A DNA stretch of 54,653 nt from CAZCDS01 sp964497585 (GTDB lineage: Bacteria > Desulfobacterota > Desulfomonilia > Desulfomonilales > Desulfomonilaceae), in assembly GCA_964497585.1 (NCBI GenBank), contig CAZCDS010000043.1, positions 1-54,653 of the forward strand, in the 5' to 3' direction. The notes under the pieces were generated by a model, which ran no database searches, was not told the origin of the DNA, and saw nothing but the letters and a program-made list of their open reading frames with translations. The translations under genes and the position numbers were made by a program. This document shows positions 9,123 through 19,716 of this stretch, in pieces. Each line of letters starts with the position of its first letter. Within the stretch, counting starts at the first letter, position 1.

Positions 9123-10346
9123 TCAGGATTCTAATAGCTCGGTCGTCAGACAAATGAAATCGACAGGCGTGCCAGCAGGTATGCTTTCCACACCTTCCGG
9201 AATCAGAACCAGTCCGCAGGCTCTCGAAAGCGCCTGAAGGCGCGGCCTCGTCTCAAGCGGCATGAGATAGATTGATGAATCTCTCCTCTCGGTCTGACAA
9301 TAAAATGCCTGGGTCCAGTCTTTCTGCCCTGACACCCGCTTCTCCAGGATTCCGGTAAGGTGAAGGTACGGCGACCCCTTGTATCCGGCCATTCGGAGCA
9401 CCGCGGGGAAGGCTATCATCAGGAACGCAACCTCATTGGAGGGTGGCCCTCCCGGCAAACAGAATACGGGTTTCTTACCAAGAAAACCCAGTGCCACCGC
9501 CTTGCCCGGTCCTATCCTCACTCTATGAAAGAGCTTTTGCCATCCGAGGGTATCGAGCACTTTGACGATGAGGTCACGGTCTCCCTTCCAGGCTCCGCCG
9601 GAGGTTATGAGAATGTCGGCCTCAGAAAGCATGGACTCTACTGCGACGGCAAGATCTTCGAAGCAATCGCTGGAGCGACGAATCGTTGTCTGAATACTTC
9701 GTGAACTCAGCCAAGCCTGCTGCAGTGCGACGTTACTCGCAAAGAGCTTGCCGCCCTCCGGAAGTACGCCCGGCAGTAGTATTTCGTCCCCCGTTGCCAA
9801 GAGGCCTACTTTTGGTAGTCGAAATACAGACACTCGTTCGAGACCGCCGGCAACAACAAGACTTATCCGCGAAGGTGTAAAGGTCTGGCCCTTTTGAACG
9901 AGAGTCTCTCCCTTGCTGATTTCGGCTCCTTTAAACAGGATGTTTCTCCCCGGTTCCGCGCAGGCCAAGGCCCTGACCTGGGGCCCTGAGGCTTCAGCAA
10001 ATTCTTCCGCCAGCACGGCAGTGGCACCTTGGGGGATAGGTGCGCCGCTCAAGATCCGAACGGCCGTGCTCTTTTCGACCGCTGCATGGCAGGGATCTCC
10101 TGCATTGACAGCCCCCACCACGTCGAGCGTCACAGGATTGTCAGGACTCGCGGTCGATACATACTCGGACAGGACTGCGTACCCGTCCTTGAGGGAGGAA
10201 TCCGTCGACGGATAGTCGATCAGTGCTATCACGTCCTTCCCGCACACTCTGCCGACAACGTCTGAGGTGGCAACGGTCTCCAAACCCAATGGCGAGGTGT
10301 TTGTCATGGTTAATTCCAGCGCTTGCCGGAACCCTATGTCGTGCAT
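9123..10346 (-). CDS. moeA: Molybdopterin molybdenumtransferase MoeA
   Basis: A 407-residue MoeA, which inserts molybdate (or tungstate) into adenylylated molybdopterin. Visible features are the N-terminal SSLKDGYAV segment (relatives have MDGYAV), GAEISKGETL, the LLATGDEI motif, the MPT-binding ITSGGAWKGDRD (usually SGGVSxGxxD) and FCLPGGPPSNEVAFLMIAFP. The length is normal. It stands next to several Mo/W enzyme genes, so a dedicated cofactor-insertion role is likely. A degraded second copy of its 3' end lies at 15150-15411. Confidence 0.92.
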   Translation of the reverse strand: MHDIGFRQALELTMTNTSPLGLETVATSDVVGRVCGKDVIALIDYPSTDSSLKDGYAVLSEYVSTASPDNPVTLDVVGAVNAGDPCHAAVEKSTAVRILSGAPIPQGATAVLAEEFAEASGPQVRALACAEPGRNILFKGAEISKGETLVQKGQTFTPSRISLVVAGGLERVSVFRLPKVGLLATGDEILLPGVLPEGGKLFASNVALQQAWLSSRSIQTTIRRSSDCFEDLAVAVESMLSEADILITSGGAWKGDRDLIVKVLDTLGWQKLFHRVRIGPGKAVALGFLGKKPVFCLPGGPPSNEVAFLMIAFPAVLRMAGYKGSPYLHLTGILEKRVSGQKDWTQAFYCQTERRDSSIYLMPLETRPRLQALSRACGLVLIPEGVESIPAGTPVDFICLTTELLES

Positions 10347-10401
10347 GGAGGCACCTCATGAAGTTAAGGGGTGCAGAAGACCAGCGCCGAGACGCTAGAA
10401 G

Positions 10402-10826
10402 ATGCACATCCAACAAGTGTTCAAGTTCATACTGGCCGGAGAGCAGGGTAGCAGCATGTGCGTTGTAATGCAGACCCGCGAACTCGTTGCCATGAACGTA
10501 GCCACGTGGGACACTCTGAGCTTGCCATAACTCAGGTGAACCTTGCCGACGCAGAGAATCTGCACCTGCGCGAAGGCGATCGGGTAAAGGTCGTCTCACG
10601 CCATGGGGAAGTAGAAACCTTCGCGCGCCCGGGAGATATCGTGCCCGAGGGTGCGGTTTTCATGGACTTCCATTTTCCGGAGGCGAACTCAAACATGCTG
10701 CTGGGGACGTCTTTGGACCCTGTTTCAAAGACGCCCGACTACAAAGTGTGCGCGGTGAGACTTGAGAATCCCAACGGAGATGGTTCTCGACCGGAGGTAC
10801 CGGAGACCGTCGAAGGAAATGAATGA
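10402..10826 (+). pseudogene. C-terminal remnant of a molybdopterin oxidoreductase (formate dehydrogenase-like)
   Basis: The frame ending at 10826 reads LREGDRVKVVSRHGEVET, FMDFHFPEANSN and LDPVSKTPDYKVCAVRLE, the MoCo-dinucleotide-binding C-terminal domain of formate dehydrogenase-like enzymes. Upstream pieces such as FKFILAGEQGSS (from 10402) are in a different frame, and the catalytic core and FeS domains are absent. It sits 15 bp before mop and is transcribed the same way. It is a deletion remnant. Confidence 0.75.
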
Positions 10827-10841
10827 ACGCGGAGAATCCTG

Positions 10842-13504
10842 ATGAAAAAGGTACGTTTCACCCTCAACGGGAGTGCGCAAACATGCGTTGCAGATGACAC
10901 CCTGGTTCTGCTCGACTTCCTGCGCCAAGAGAAGGGGTTGACCGGAACAAAGCAGTCCTGCGACCGCAAGGGTCAATGTGGGGCCTGCACGGTGCTGGTC
11001 GACAAGAAAGCGGTCCGTGCTTGTCTCACGCTGGTTGTGAGTCTCGACGGAGCGGATGTCATTACCATCGAGGGCTTGGGCACCCCGGACAATCCGCACC
11101 GTATCCAAGAAGCATTTGGCCTGGCCGGTGCAATACAGTGCGGGTATTGCACTCCGGGGATGATCATGGCAGCAAAAGCCCTGTTGGACGAGAATCCCGA
11201 TCCGGACACGGATACGATCAAGAAGGCTCTCGCTCGCAATCTTTGCCGCTGCACCGGGTACGTAAAGATCTTGGACGCGGTGAAACTGGCTGGAAACTTT
11301 CTCCGCGGCGAGAGCACTTCCAGTGAGATCCGGCCCGATCCAACCAGGGGCACGATCGGAGTATCTATCCCTCGACCTACCGCTTGCTCATGGCGACCGG
11401 CAAAGCACGGTTCTCCGCAGACTTCCTGAAGGAGGGAATGCTCGAACTCGCGGCCGTGCGCGCGCCCCACTGGCACGCGAGAATCAAATCGATCGACACC
11501 TCGAAAGCGGAGCTGCTCCCCGGTGTTGTCGCGGTGATCACTGCCAAGGACGTACGAGGCACCAACCGGATTCGCGACGATCAGCCTCTCCTCTGCGAGG
11601 ACACCGTTCACGTCATGGGGGACGCGATCGCGGCAGTGGTTGCCGAGACGCGCGAGCAAGGCCTCAAAGGTGTCGAGGCCGTTGCCGTCCAGTATGAACC
11701 GTTGCCCGTATTATCGACTGTGGAAGAAGCCCTCTCCGAAGGGAGTCCACGTGTGCACCAATCAACGCCAAATTGTTGCTACACCCATCCGCAGATCAAG
11801 GGTGACGCCCAAACCGTGCTGGCCGACTCCGATGAGGTGGTGGAAGTGGAGTTCTCAACGCAACTCATTCACCAGGTCCCACTGGAACCCGAAGCCTCAG
11901 TGGCCTACCTGGAACAGGAGAATGATGATGAGGAGCCTCGTCTCGTAATTGTAGGTCGAAGCATCCACATCCATCATCACCTCAAGGTGCTCCAGGATGC
12001 GGTTGGGTGGCAAAACATGCGTTACGAGCAGGCATTCAATGGCGGCCAATTCGGCATTAAGATGGATATCACCGCGGAGGGACTGGCAGCGGTCGCATCC
12101 CTCCAGGTAAGGCGTCCCGTACGATATGTTTGCAGCGTGACCGAGTCCATGTGGATAACAACGAAACGTCATCCATTCCACATGAAGGTGCGGCTGGGAG
12201 CTAACCGTGACGGCAGACTCACCGGTTATTCGATCGATTTTGCCGTGGACAACGGTGCGTACATGTCTGCAGGCGCGTCCATCGTCAACCGGGCCCTGTA
12301 CATGTTTAGTGGATCGTACAACATCCCTCACGTGCATGCGCTTGGCCGCCTTGTGTACACGAATAATGCCTGGGGAGGCGCAGCCCGCGGGACAGGGCCT
12401 CCACAGGTGAACTTTGCTCTCGAATCCGCAATGGAGCTTCTGGCGGCCAAACTTGGGATGCACCCGGTGGAATTCCGTCTCCTGAACTCGATCAAGCCCG
12501 GCGAATCCATATCCACCGGGCAGGTGGTGGACGAATGGCCCTATCCGGGGTGTCTCACCGCGATAAGAGACCGGTACGATAAGGCTCGCTTGGACGCTGC
12601 TCGGTCAAAAGAAGGCCGCTTCAGAAGGGGAGTGGGGATCGCCGGTGGCAGCTTCGGGATTGGACGGGGAGGTCCGGACAGCTCTGACGTGGCAGTTGAA
12701 CTCATGCCCGATGGCGGGCTCACCGTCTACGGCTCGGTTGCTGATCCGGGTGAAGGAAACGATGCCATGCTCACCCAAGTAGCCTCACACCTCATGGGCA
12801 TTCCACCGGCCAAGATCAGCCTTGTCACTCGTTACAGCGACAAGACCCCCGATTCCAGCACGGCCTCAGGCAGTCGCGTGACTTACATGAGCGGCGGCGC
12901 TTTGGTGAAAGCAATCGAGGCGTTGAAGCAGTCTCTGGCCGAAGCCGGAGCAAAGACCTATGACGAACTGGTGGCCGCAGGGAAGCCGACCAGGTACCTC
13001 GGAACGAGGGTCGCCCGGACCACCCTCCTCGACCCGGAAACCGGTCAGGGAGTCCCCTTCGAATCCCGCGTGCACGGCGTGCAAGTGGCCGAGGTCGAAG
13101 TTGACACCGAGACCGGCGAAGTGCGTGTGCTCAAGATTACCGCAGTGGTCGACCCCGGAACCGTCATCAACCCAATGATTGTCGAGGGGCAGATCGAAGG
13201 CGGTCTCGACATGGGCGCGGGCATGGCCTTGCGCGAAGAATACGTGCACGGGGAGACCACGGACTGGGTGAGCCACAAGTTCCCTACAATGAAGACCGCA
13301 TTTGACATGGAAGTAATCTTACTGGAGACCCCCAGAAAGAGGGGGACGTTGGGGGCTGTGGGTATCGGAGAATTCGTGCTGCTGCCCACCGCGGCCGCTA
13401 TCGTGACGGCGATTCAAGACGCTACGGGCGGGGAACGAATCCTACAACTCCTCGCGACTCCCCGGCGTGTCCTTGAAGCCATGGGGAAGAGAGTAGGGGA
13501 GTAG
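10842..13504 (+). pseudogene. mop: MOP-type aldehyde oxidoreductase (xanthine oxidase family), one frameshift
   Basis: Single-chain aldehyde oxidoreductase like Desulfovibrio gigas Mop: two 2Fe-2S domains fused to the Mo-cytosine-dinucleotide domain. Residues C40, C46, C49 and C61 hold the plant-type cluster; C100, C103, C135 and C137 hold the second. The second part carries SGASRVTYMSGG-like MCD-binding and GAVGIGEF near the C-terminus, where the Glu is the catalytic base. The two halves lie in different frames. The match to the linker PRPTA-x-x-x-x-TG is continuous only if one base is missing at about 11382-11384. The combined length of about 890 residues fits the 907 of D. gigas Mop. The second half has no ATG near its beginning (only TTG at 11384), so a split two-gene enzyme is less likely than a frameshift or sequence error. 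Confidence 0.85.
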
Positions 13505-14232
13505 TACGCAGCAACGGGAAGAGACAACAGGACTCAAATCGTGCACCTTCGAAAATGAGTTTGGCTGCACATTCGGGAGGGGGGAACACAGACCGGCAAC
13601 GGCCGCCGTCTGCCAGCAAAGTGATATAGAAATGCTCAGGATGGCGATCGTGGGCTGCAGTCTCGGTTTCGGGATCTCGGAACGAGGCCTAAAGTATTCG
13701 TGATCGGTCCTGACGCCATCTCCGGTCAAACGCCCGTTGAAGATGAAGATCGAGTTCAGAGCTTCTGTTGTTTAACCATGCCCTCATCCAACACCCTCCA
13801 GATGACTCAACTGCGATCATGCCAATCTTGCCGTAAGCCACATTTTTCATGGAACCGTGTGGAAGTAGCAAGGTTCAGGCGGATGCCTATGCCGACAGCT
13901 CCGGTATCGCTCCAAGAAGGAGCGTCCCGGATCCACTGACTGGGTTTGTCAATGGGCCTTCGTTGGGCCGTCGCCGTGGCCCGGTCCGTTCCGGCCGCTT
14001 TCAGGCCTACTGCAAGCTTACTTGACCGATGGGCCTCCAGTGAGGTACGATCCGGAACACGGCAAAAGAGGCTTCCTGGGGAGTTTGACGACGTTCTTGT
14101 CTTCGATGGGTTCTTGACAAGAAGATAGGGGGACTGTCGAGGTTCATGCGGACCACGGCGTGCCCCATCGTTGACCTGAAGGCGACAACGTTCCAAGATT
14201 GTTACATAATTCCGAGAGAAAGGGGAGGTGCC
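13505..14232. other. Long spacer without recognisable gene
   Basis: About 730 bp between mop and the enoyl-CoA hydratase. Short frames occur on both strands, but none shows family features, a ribosome site or a signal sequence. It is probably decayed material. Confidence 0.5.
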
Positions 14233-15012
14233 ATGAGCTATGAGAATTTGACCGTCGAAATTGGAGACGATTTTGTCTCCTCAATAACGCTTAATCGCCC
14301 GAAGAACCTGAATACCTTTAACGTCCCTCTGGCGACTGAGCTTAATCAGGCCTTGCAGGCGCTGGACTCGGAAACGCGGGTACGGGTTATTATCGCCAAA
14401 GGGGCGGGCACGGTTTTCTGTGCGGGAATCGATGTGAGCGATTTTTCCGGTATGAGCACCCTGGAGTATCGGGAGTGGATAGAATGTATGGAAACTCCCT
14501 TGGTGACGATCAGCCGACTCAACAAACCGGTTATCGCCCAAGTTCACGGAGTTGCTGCAGCAAACGGGGCCGGTCTGGTAGCAGCCGCGGATCTTGCGGT
14601 CGCCAGTGAAGACGCACGCCTGGGTCTGACCGCTATCAAGGTGGGCCTCAACTGCATTGGGCCGGTTATTCCCGTTACTCGCTCGGTGGGGCGAAAGCGA
14701 GCCCTGGAATTGCTATTCTTTGGCGAATTGATTACGGCCCGAGAGGCCTTAGACATGGGGCTGGTTAACCGAGTCGTTCCCACAGCGGATCTGGAGAAGG
14801 AGACCCGAAACTGGGCTGCAATGCTGGCGCAAAGGAGTCCTGTGGCTCTGCAAATCGCAAAGAAGGCTTTCTATGCGGCTGCGGATTTAGACTATTACAA
14901 GAGCTTCGAATATATGAACGAAGCTTTTGCGCGTCTTTGTTCTACGGAAGACGCCAAGGAAGGGGTACGCGCGTTCCGGGAGAAGCGAAGTCCCGTGTGG
15001 AAGGGGAACTAG
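14233..15012 (+). CDS. Enoyl-CoA hydratase/isomerase family protein
   Basis: A 259-residue crotonase-fold enzyme that hydrates or isomerises an enoyl-CoA. ATG 14233 was chosen because AGGGGAGGTG lies directly upstream; the open frame extends 29 codons further without a ribosome site. Family marks are ITLNRPKNLNTFN, the oxyanion-hole segment CAGIDVSDF, HGVAAANGAGLVAAADLAVA and the late GELITAREALDMGLVNRVV. One of the usual catalytic glutamate positions reads AIKVGLN rather than PE-x-x-x-G, so hydratase chemistry is uncertain. It fits with the thiolase and the bam genes in a beta-oxidation-like route. Confidence 0.88.
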   Translation: MSYENLTVEIGDDFVSSITLNRPKNLNTFNVPLATELNQALQALDSETRVRVIIAKGAGTVFCAGIDVSDFSGMSTLEYREWIECMETPLVTISRLNKPVIAQVHGVAAANGAGLVAAADLAVASEDARLGLTAIKVGLNCIGPVIPVTRSVGRKRALELLFFGELITAREALDMGLVNRVVPTADLEKETRNWAAMLAQRSPVALQIAKKAFYAAADLDYYKSFEYMNEAFARLCSTEDAKEGVRAFREKRSPVWKGN

Positions 15013-15149
15013 AAAATAGAAGTTGGGCTTAGTCTGTTGATAGGTTGTAAATCATGCCTTCAATTTCCAAATGGGCATTTGGGGGATCAAAGCGTTTCCG
15101 AGATCGACCAGGGTTTGCGGGGCACCGAAGGTTCTCGGGCTGCCAATGG

Positions 15150-15411
15150 CTCGGTCGTCAGACAAGTGAGATCAAGGTGCGTCCCTGGAGGCGTGGCCTC
15201 GTCTCAAGCGCCATAAGACCAGTTGAGAAATCTCTCGCCTCCGCTCAACAACGAAACACCCCTGAGTCCAAGTGTGTTGCCCCGACAGTTCCTTCTCCAG
15301 GGTGCCGGTGAGATGAAGGCACGGGGAACGCCTGTGTCCGGCCATTCGGAGGACGGCGGGAAAGACTATCATGAGGAACGCGAGCTCATTTGAGGGCGGG
15401 CCTCCAGGCAC
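15150..15411 (-). pseudogene. Second, degraded copy of the moeA 3' end
   Basis: The translated pieces PGGPPSNELAFLMIVFPAVL, then LHLTGTLEKELSGQ, parallel the end of moeA at 9123-10346, and the nucleotide string around the stop (GGCTCGGTCGTCAGACAA) is shared too. Internal sequence is missing and frames are broken. It marks a past duplication of the moeA region followed by deletion. Confidence 0.8.
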
Positions 15412-15468
15412 ACAGGATAACGATTTTGTGGGTTCATCTTGTAATCGCGGACCCCACCTTTTTGGCTT

Positions 15469-15915
15469 TCATCCGATCAGCTCGTACCTTGTCTGATGAA
15501 GTGCGTAGATCTTGAGGATGACGAAGGCCCTGTCCCGAAAGCCCTATGCCTGTCTTTGCCAGATCTTGACCCTGTTGTCGGCTCCCCCCACCGGGCCGGT
15601 GGAGATGGGAGAATTGTCGTATGCGAAGATTTTAGCCCCGTGGGCCCCTGCGGTCCTGGCGAACCTTTGAGTACTCGGCTATCCGACGCTTCGGCCGGTG
15701 AAAACCGGTCGACTAGATGGACCTCGTCAACGGTGCTGTCATGCCGACCCAAAAGCGGCGGAGATCCTCCCTCATGCAATAGGCAGTAGCCAAAGCTTGT
15801 TGATGCTCAATGCCTCTGCGAGTGATTCTCGTTCACTGGCCTTGGGGTGAAGATTCTCGGGATTCTTCACCAAGAGCGAGCAAGTTCCTTGGGCACCTTC
15901 TCTCCCGGGAGATCC
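15469..15915 (-). mobile_element. ISL3-family transposase remnant
   Basis: On the minus strand the piece ending at 15469 reads AYDNSPISTGPVGGADNRVK, then QAYGFRDRAFVILKIYALHQ, the C-terminus of ISL3 DDE transposases. Around 15850-15915 another frame gives KNPENLHPKASERESLAEAL. Stops and frame changes separate the two, and the N-terminus is not recognisable. It is a dead fragment. Confidence 0.7.
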
Positions 15916-16703
15916 GTGGGTTCCCCGGTTGAGGTCTCGTCCGCGCTGTGAGAGTATCTCGCTGACAAGTCTCGCGACATTGAAAAGAGAGCAATTGATG
16001 ATTGATCGGGATGAGTTGTTTTTCAGAGATGCCGGGCACCGGCGCTGCCAGCGCGGTTGATCTTAACTCACGAATCTGGCGACGTCCGCCCATACTCATC
16101 GCGGACCCCAGCATGGCAATAACCGCTCGCGGAAAATTCGAAACACTGGTGGATTATCATCCTGGTTAAGCCCTTCTCTCCCTTTCAGAATTGACCAAAA
16201 CCCAGAAAGGGGAAGCATGTCCCCCTCTCCTTGCCAAGACGAGCTACGCGAATACACGAAGAGCGACGGATGAGAATGCTGGAGAAAAAGCAGGTCGCAG
16301 AGTGGTCTACACGAGCGTGGAAGGATGGAAGAGAAGCGGTGCTCGCGCGTGGATTTCACTCCGAATGGCCGCGCGTGTGAGTCCCTTTCACTCGCAGGTT
16401 GTTCCCGTAATCACAGGGGATTGTCAGAGAGATGGGCCGACATGAGTCATTTTGACGCATTGGCGGGAACACGGCGCGGTCAGTGGATCACCTTGATCGG
16501 GAGCGCTCGATAACAGCTATCCGCTGCCGGATAGCTCTTTCGAGATTTGGCCGGCACAGGGGCGAGCTTGGCATGGAACCTGCTACGACTGTGGGCCGCG
16601 CTCGGTGGAGTGTATGTCGCCAGAGACCCGAGTGCTCAACCACCGATTACTCAAATAGGTGTTCTTCAGAAACTCATCTACTACTGAGGTGAGGAGGCAG
16701 GCG
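15916..16703. other. Spacer, probably mobile-element and gene debris
   Basis: About 790 bp with no supportable gene. A perfect hairpin with arms AGCTATCCG (16515-16523) and CGGATAGCT (16528-16536) around CTGC is present. It is followed by CTTTCG rather than a T-run, so it is not a clear terminator. Confidence 0.5.
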
Positions 16704-16898
16704 ATACTTACCCACTCATTCAATACTGTGATGGGAGCTGTGAAATACAACGAGAAAGGGCTTGCCATGTTTCCTCAAATTGCGGCACAGTGGTGGGACG
16801 GCAAACGGATGCTGGTGTACCCAACCTAGTACGCTGTTTGGAACCTCAGATTGGCACCGGCTTGGGATAAGCGTTACGATTACGGAAGAGAGCACTAG
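16704..16898 (+). pseudogene. C-terminal remnant of an ABC branched-chain-type substrate-binding protein
   Basis: One frame reads HSFNTVMGAVKYNEKGLAMF, AAQWWDGKRMLVYPT, then a TAG at 16827-16829, then LRLAPAWDKR to a second TAG at 16896-16898. This is the end of LivK-like periplasmic binding proteins, where K/R-Y/F-x-E-K-G and QW-x-x-GK are typical. Everything upstream is gone. It lies just before a chemoreceptor gene. Confidence 0.65.
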
Positions 16899-17075
16899 TG
16901 GCGGCTCCAGTTACCGAAAAACAGGTGAAGCTGTGGATGCGAAAACCATCGAGTACTTCGACCGCGTCGGCGCGAGAGTACTGTTTCCTGTCACAGACGT
17001 ACCGCCCTCGCAGAAAGATGGTGGTAGTCCGATGGTGACAGCGGAAAAGCTGGGAAGCGGACGGGAGCAAGGTAC

Positions 17076-18695
17076 ATGCGCATCAAGTTGAAAACCAGTT
17101 GGTCTTTGATGACGAAATTAGCAGGTTGGGGTGGCATCATGGCTCTGATCGTGTTGGGGTTGTCTGTTTTTGCCATGTATCGACTGGCCTTGATGCAGGG
17201 ATATACAGAAAAGTCGTACACAGAGGCCATGATCCCTCTTCAGGAATGTGCTCAGTTGGCCATGACGCTGGCAAGCATACAGAGCAAAATCAACGACCAT
17301 ATTGCAACGTCGGAAAGCCAGAAGATGGACAGGCTGGAGGCGGAAATGGCGGCTGCATTTAAGGAGGGCAGCGATATCTTGGAGCGCCTAGGTTCTGACA
17401 GGGAAGTTCAGCTAATGGAGACACAATGGGAGCAGGTCACTCAACTGATGTTGAACGCGGCCGCTAAAAGCAAAAGCTCTCGCAAATCCGAAGCTCTTAG
17501 CGATGTCAACAGTGGTAAAGGCCTGAAGCAAATCCTGGCTCTCAACTTGACAATTTCCGACCTCGTGACTCGTGCAGTCTACCGTGCACAAGAATATCAA
17601 AAGGAAAGCCGCGTTCTTGGGAAGGTTACAACCGAGTACATGTTGGCTGCCAGTGCTTTGGCCGTAATCCTGTCAGTGCTCGTCGGCATTCTGATCGCTC
17701 GATCAATCGGACGCCCGCTGAGAGAGTTATCAGGAGTAGCTGCAAGGATCAGTGAAGGCGACTTGACGGTGAGGATTCCCATTAAACGCCGAAGCGACGA
17801 GATCGGTATACTGGGGGAGTCGTTCCAACGGATGTTGACCAGCCTGAAGGGTCAGACCGCAAAAGTGCTCGAAGTCGTTGGAGATCTTTCGACGGTGTCG
17901 TCACAGCTCAACACAACCATGTCTGAACTGGTTCAGACCGCGTCCCACACTTCTTCTTCAGTTAGTGAGGTCAGCTCTACAGTGTCCGAGATCAGCCAAG
18001 CCGCTAAAGTAGCAAGCAACAAGGCCAAAAATGTGGTGGAGAATTCCCAGAATGTCTTGACAATCTCCAGTTCGGGAAGTGAAGCCACGCAGGAGACAGT
18101 AGAGAAGATCAATCTCATCAGGGATCAGATGCGGTCCATTGGACAGGCTGTCGTGACGCTCAGCGAGCAGAGTCAAGCCATCGATGAGATCGTATCAAGC
18201 GTCCAGGATTTGGCTGATCAGTCCAACCTCTTGGCTGTCAACGCTTCCATTGAGGCGGCCCGAGCGGGCGACCAGGGACGAGGATTCGCCGTGGTATCCC
18301 AGGAGATAAAGACTCTGGCGGATGAGTCCAAGGAAGCCACAGACCAGATCCGACGCATACTCGATGATACGAGGAAATGGGTTAGCACGGTGGTTATGGC
18401 TACGGAACAGGGCACGAAGGCAGTCGAGTCCGGAGTGGAACAGTCGGTAATAGCCGGAGATTCGATCAAGTCATTGGTAGAGAGGGTGGCCAGTTCCGCC
18501 CAGGAGGCGACTGTCATTGCCGCATCGACCGAAGAGCAGCTTGCCGGCATTGAGCAGGCATCCAGCGCCATGGTCCAAATTGAGAAGGCAATGCACCAGA
18601 ACCTGGAAGGAACTTCGCAGGTAGAGGCCGCGGCCAAGAAACTGGAAAGTCTTGGAAACACCCTAAACGAATTGGTAAAGTACTACAAGGTGTGA
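17076..18695 (+). CDS. Methyl-accepting chemotaxis protein
   Basis: A 539-residue chemoreceptor. Transmembrane helix 1 is at about residues 14-34. A roughly 150-residue periplasmic four-helix-bundle sensor with an SYTEAMIPLQECAQLA start follows, then helix 2 at about 187-207, then a HAMP domain (RPLRELSGVAARISEGDLTV). The cytoplasmic signalling tip NLLAVNASIEAARAGDQGRG is intact and contacts CheA/CheW. There is no C-terminal NWETF-like CheR pentapeptide. The start at 17076 has GGGAGCAAGG upstream. No chemotaxis partner genes are nearby; the neighbouring binding-protein remnant may once have fed it a ligand. Confidence 0.93.
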   Translation: MRIKLKTSWSLMTKLAGWGGIMALIVLGLSVFAMYRLALMQGYTEKSYTEAMIPLQECAQLAMTLASIQSKINDHIATSESQKMDRLEAEMAAAFKEGSDILERLGSDREVQLMETQWEQVTQLMLNAAAKSKSSRKSEALSDVNSGKGLKQILALNLTISDLVTRAVYRAQEYQKESRVLGKVTTEYMLAASALAVILSVLVGILIARSIGRPLRELSGVAARISEGDLTVRIPIKRRSDEIGILGESFQRMLTSLKGQTAKVLEVVGDLSTVSSQLNTTMSELVQTASHTSSSVSEVSSTVSEISQAAKVASNKAKNVVENSQNVLTISSSGSEATQETVEKINLIRDQMRSIGQAVVTLSEQSQAIDEIVSSVQDLADQSNLLAVNASIEAARAGDQGRGFAVVSQEIKTLADESKEATDQIRRILDDTRKWVSTVVMATEQGTKAVESGVEQSVIAGDSIKSLVERVASSAQEATVIAASTEEQLAGIEQASSAMVQIEKAMHQNLEGTSQVEAAAKKLESLGNTLNELVKYYKV

Positions 18696-18951
18696 TTTCC
18701 GGTTCTTCGCGCAATCGCGTTGCCATGGTTTGACACCGAAGGGAGGACTTGTTCCGGTTTTCTTGCGTCTTGACCGATCTGAAAAGAGGGGAAGTTGTGT
18801 ACCATGGCCTACCTCCAACCACTATTGAGTTTCCGATTCAAGGGGTCCTGTGCTAGCACAGGCGTCCTTCCACTCGCCCATCACACGTCATCGTCGAGCG
18901 GACGGATGGAACAGGATCACGCGCAACCGCTATTTGCCACTGGGATCAATA

Positions 18952-19650
18952 TCAGGAGTCTTTTAGCGCCCATTCAACCGCTTTGCGAGCATGGATTGCG
19001 GTAGTGTCAAACAACGGTATGGGCACATCCGTCGGTCGAATCAAGAGCGGGACCTCCGTGCACCCAAGGATGACCCCTTCCGCTCCTTCTACCGCCATTT
19101 CCTCTATGATTCGTTTGAACTCAGCCTTCGACGTCTCGCGTATCTCCCCGAGACAGAGTTCCTCAAAGATGACGGTGTGTACAATCTCTCTCGACTCTGG
19201 GTCGGGAACTCGGACGTCAAGTCCATGCTTCGACGACAGATGGGCCTTCAGGAAATTCTGCTCCATGGTGTACCGGGTTCCAAGAAGCCCGACCACAGAT
19301 AGGCCCTGCGCAGTGACCTCTTCACCCGTGGCATCCGCAATGTGAAGAAGTGGAATGTTGACCTCTCTCTCGAGTTCAGGCGCCACTTTGTGCATCGTAT
19401 TGGTACAGATGACCAGGAGTTGGGCCCCGCCCCTTTCCAGACGACGAGCTGCGTCAATCAACACGGACGTGACCTCTTCCCAGCGGTCCAGGCGCATATA
19501 CTCTTCCAACTCGTGGAAGTCCACGCTGTACATCAGGATCCGTGCTGAATGCTGGCCTCCCAGCCTTTCCCGTACCAACTGGTTCATGATGCGGTAGTAC
19601 TCCAGCGATGACTCCCAGCTCATACCGCCTATCAGACCCGTAACCTTCAT
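18952..19650 (-). CDS. Aspartate/glutamate racemase family protein
   Basis: A 232-residue PLP-independent racemase of the RacX/YgeA/aspartate-racemase type. It begins MKVTGLIGGMSWESSLEYYR, the usual start of the family. The two catalytic cysteines are visible in VICTNTMHK (N-terminal half) and ILGCTEVPLL (C-terminal half). The substrate may be aspartate, glutamate or a broader set. It is transcribed convergently with the chemoreceptor and lies downstream of the DUF35/thiolase pair on the same strand, with no evident functional link. Confidence 0.9.
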   Translation of the reverse strand: MKVTGLIGGMSWESSLEYYRIMNQLVRERLGGQHSARILMYSVDFHELEEYMRLDRWEEVTSVLIDAARRLERGGAQLLVICTNTMHKVAPELEREVNIPLLHIADATGEEVTAQGLSVVGLLGTRYTMEQNFLKAHLSSKHGLDVRVPDPESREIVHTVIFEELCLGEIRETSKAEFKRIIEEMAVEGAEGVILGCTEVPLLIRPTDVPIPLFDTTAIHARKAVEWALKDS

Positions 19651-19716
19651 GCTGCAACCCTTTGTGCCAGTCTGGCGTCCCCCGTATCCCCGTTCCCAAC
19701 AGCTCTTCTCGTCACG

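Noticed and set aside
11380..11390. Programmed frameshift in mop
   Set aside because: There is no slippery heptamer or downstream structure, and related enzymes are single open frames, so a one-base loss is simpler.
14146..14232. Upstream start for the enoyl-CoA hydratase
   Set aside because: The extra 29 residues lack family similarity and a ribosome site, whereas AGGGGAGGTG precedes ATG 14233.
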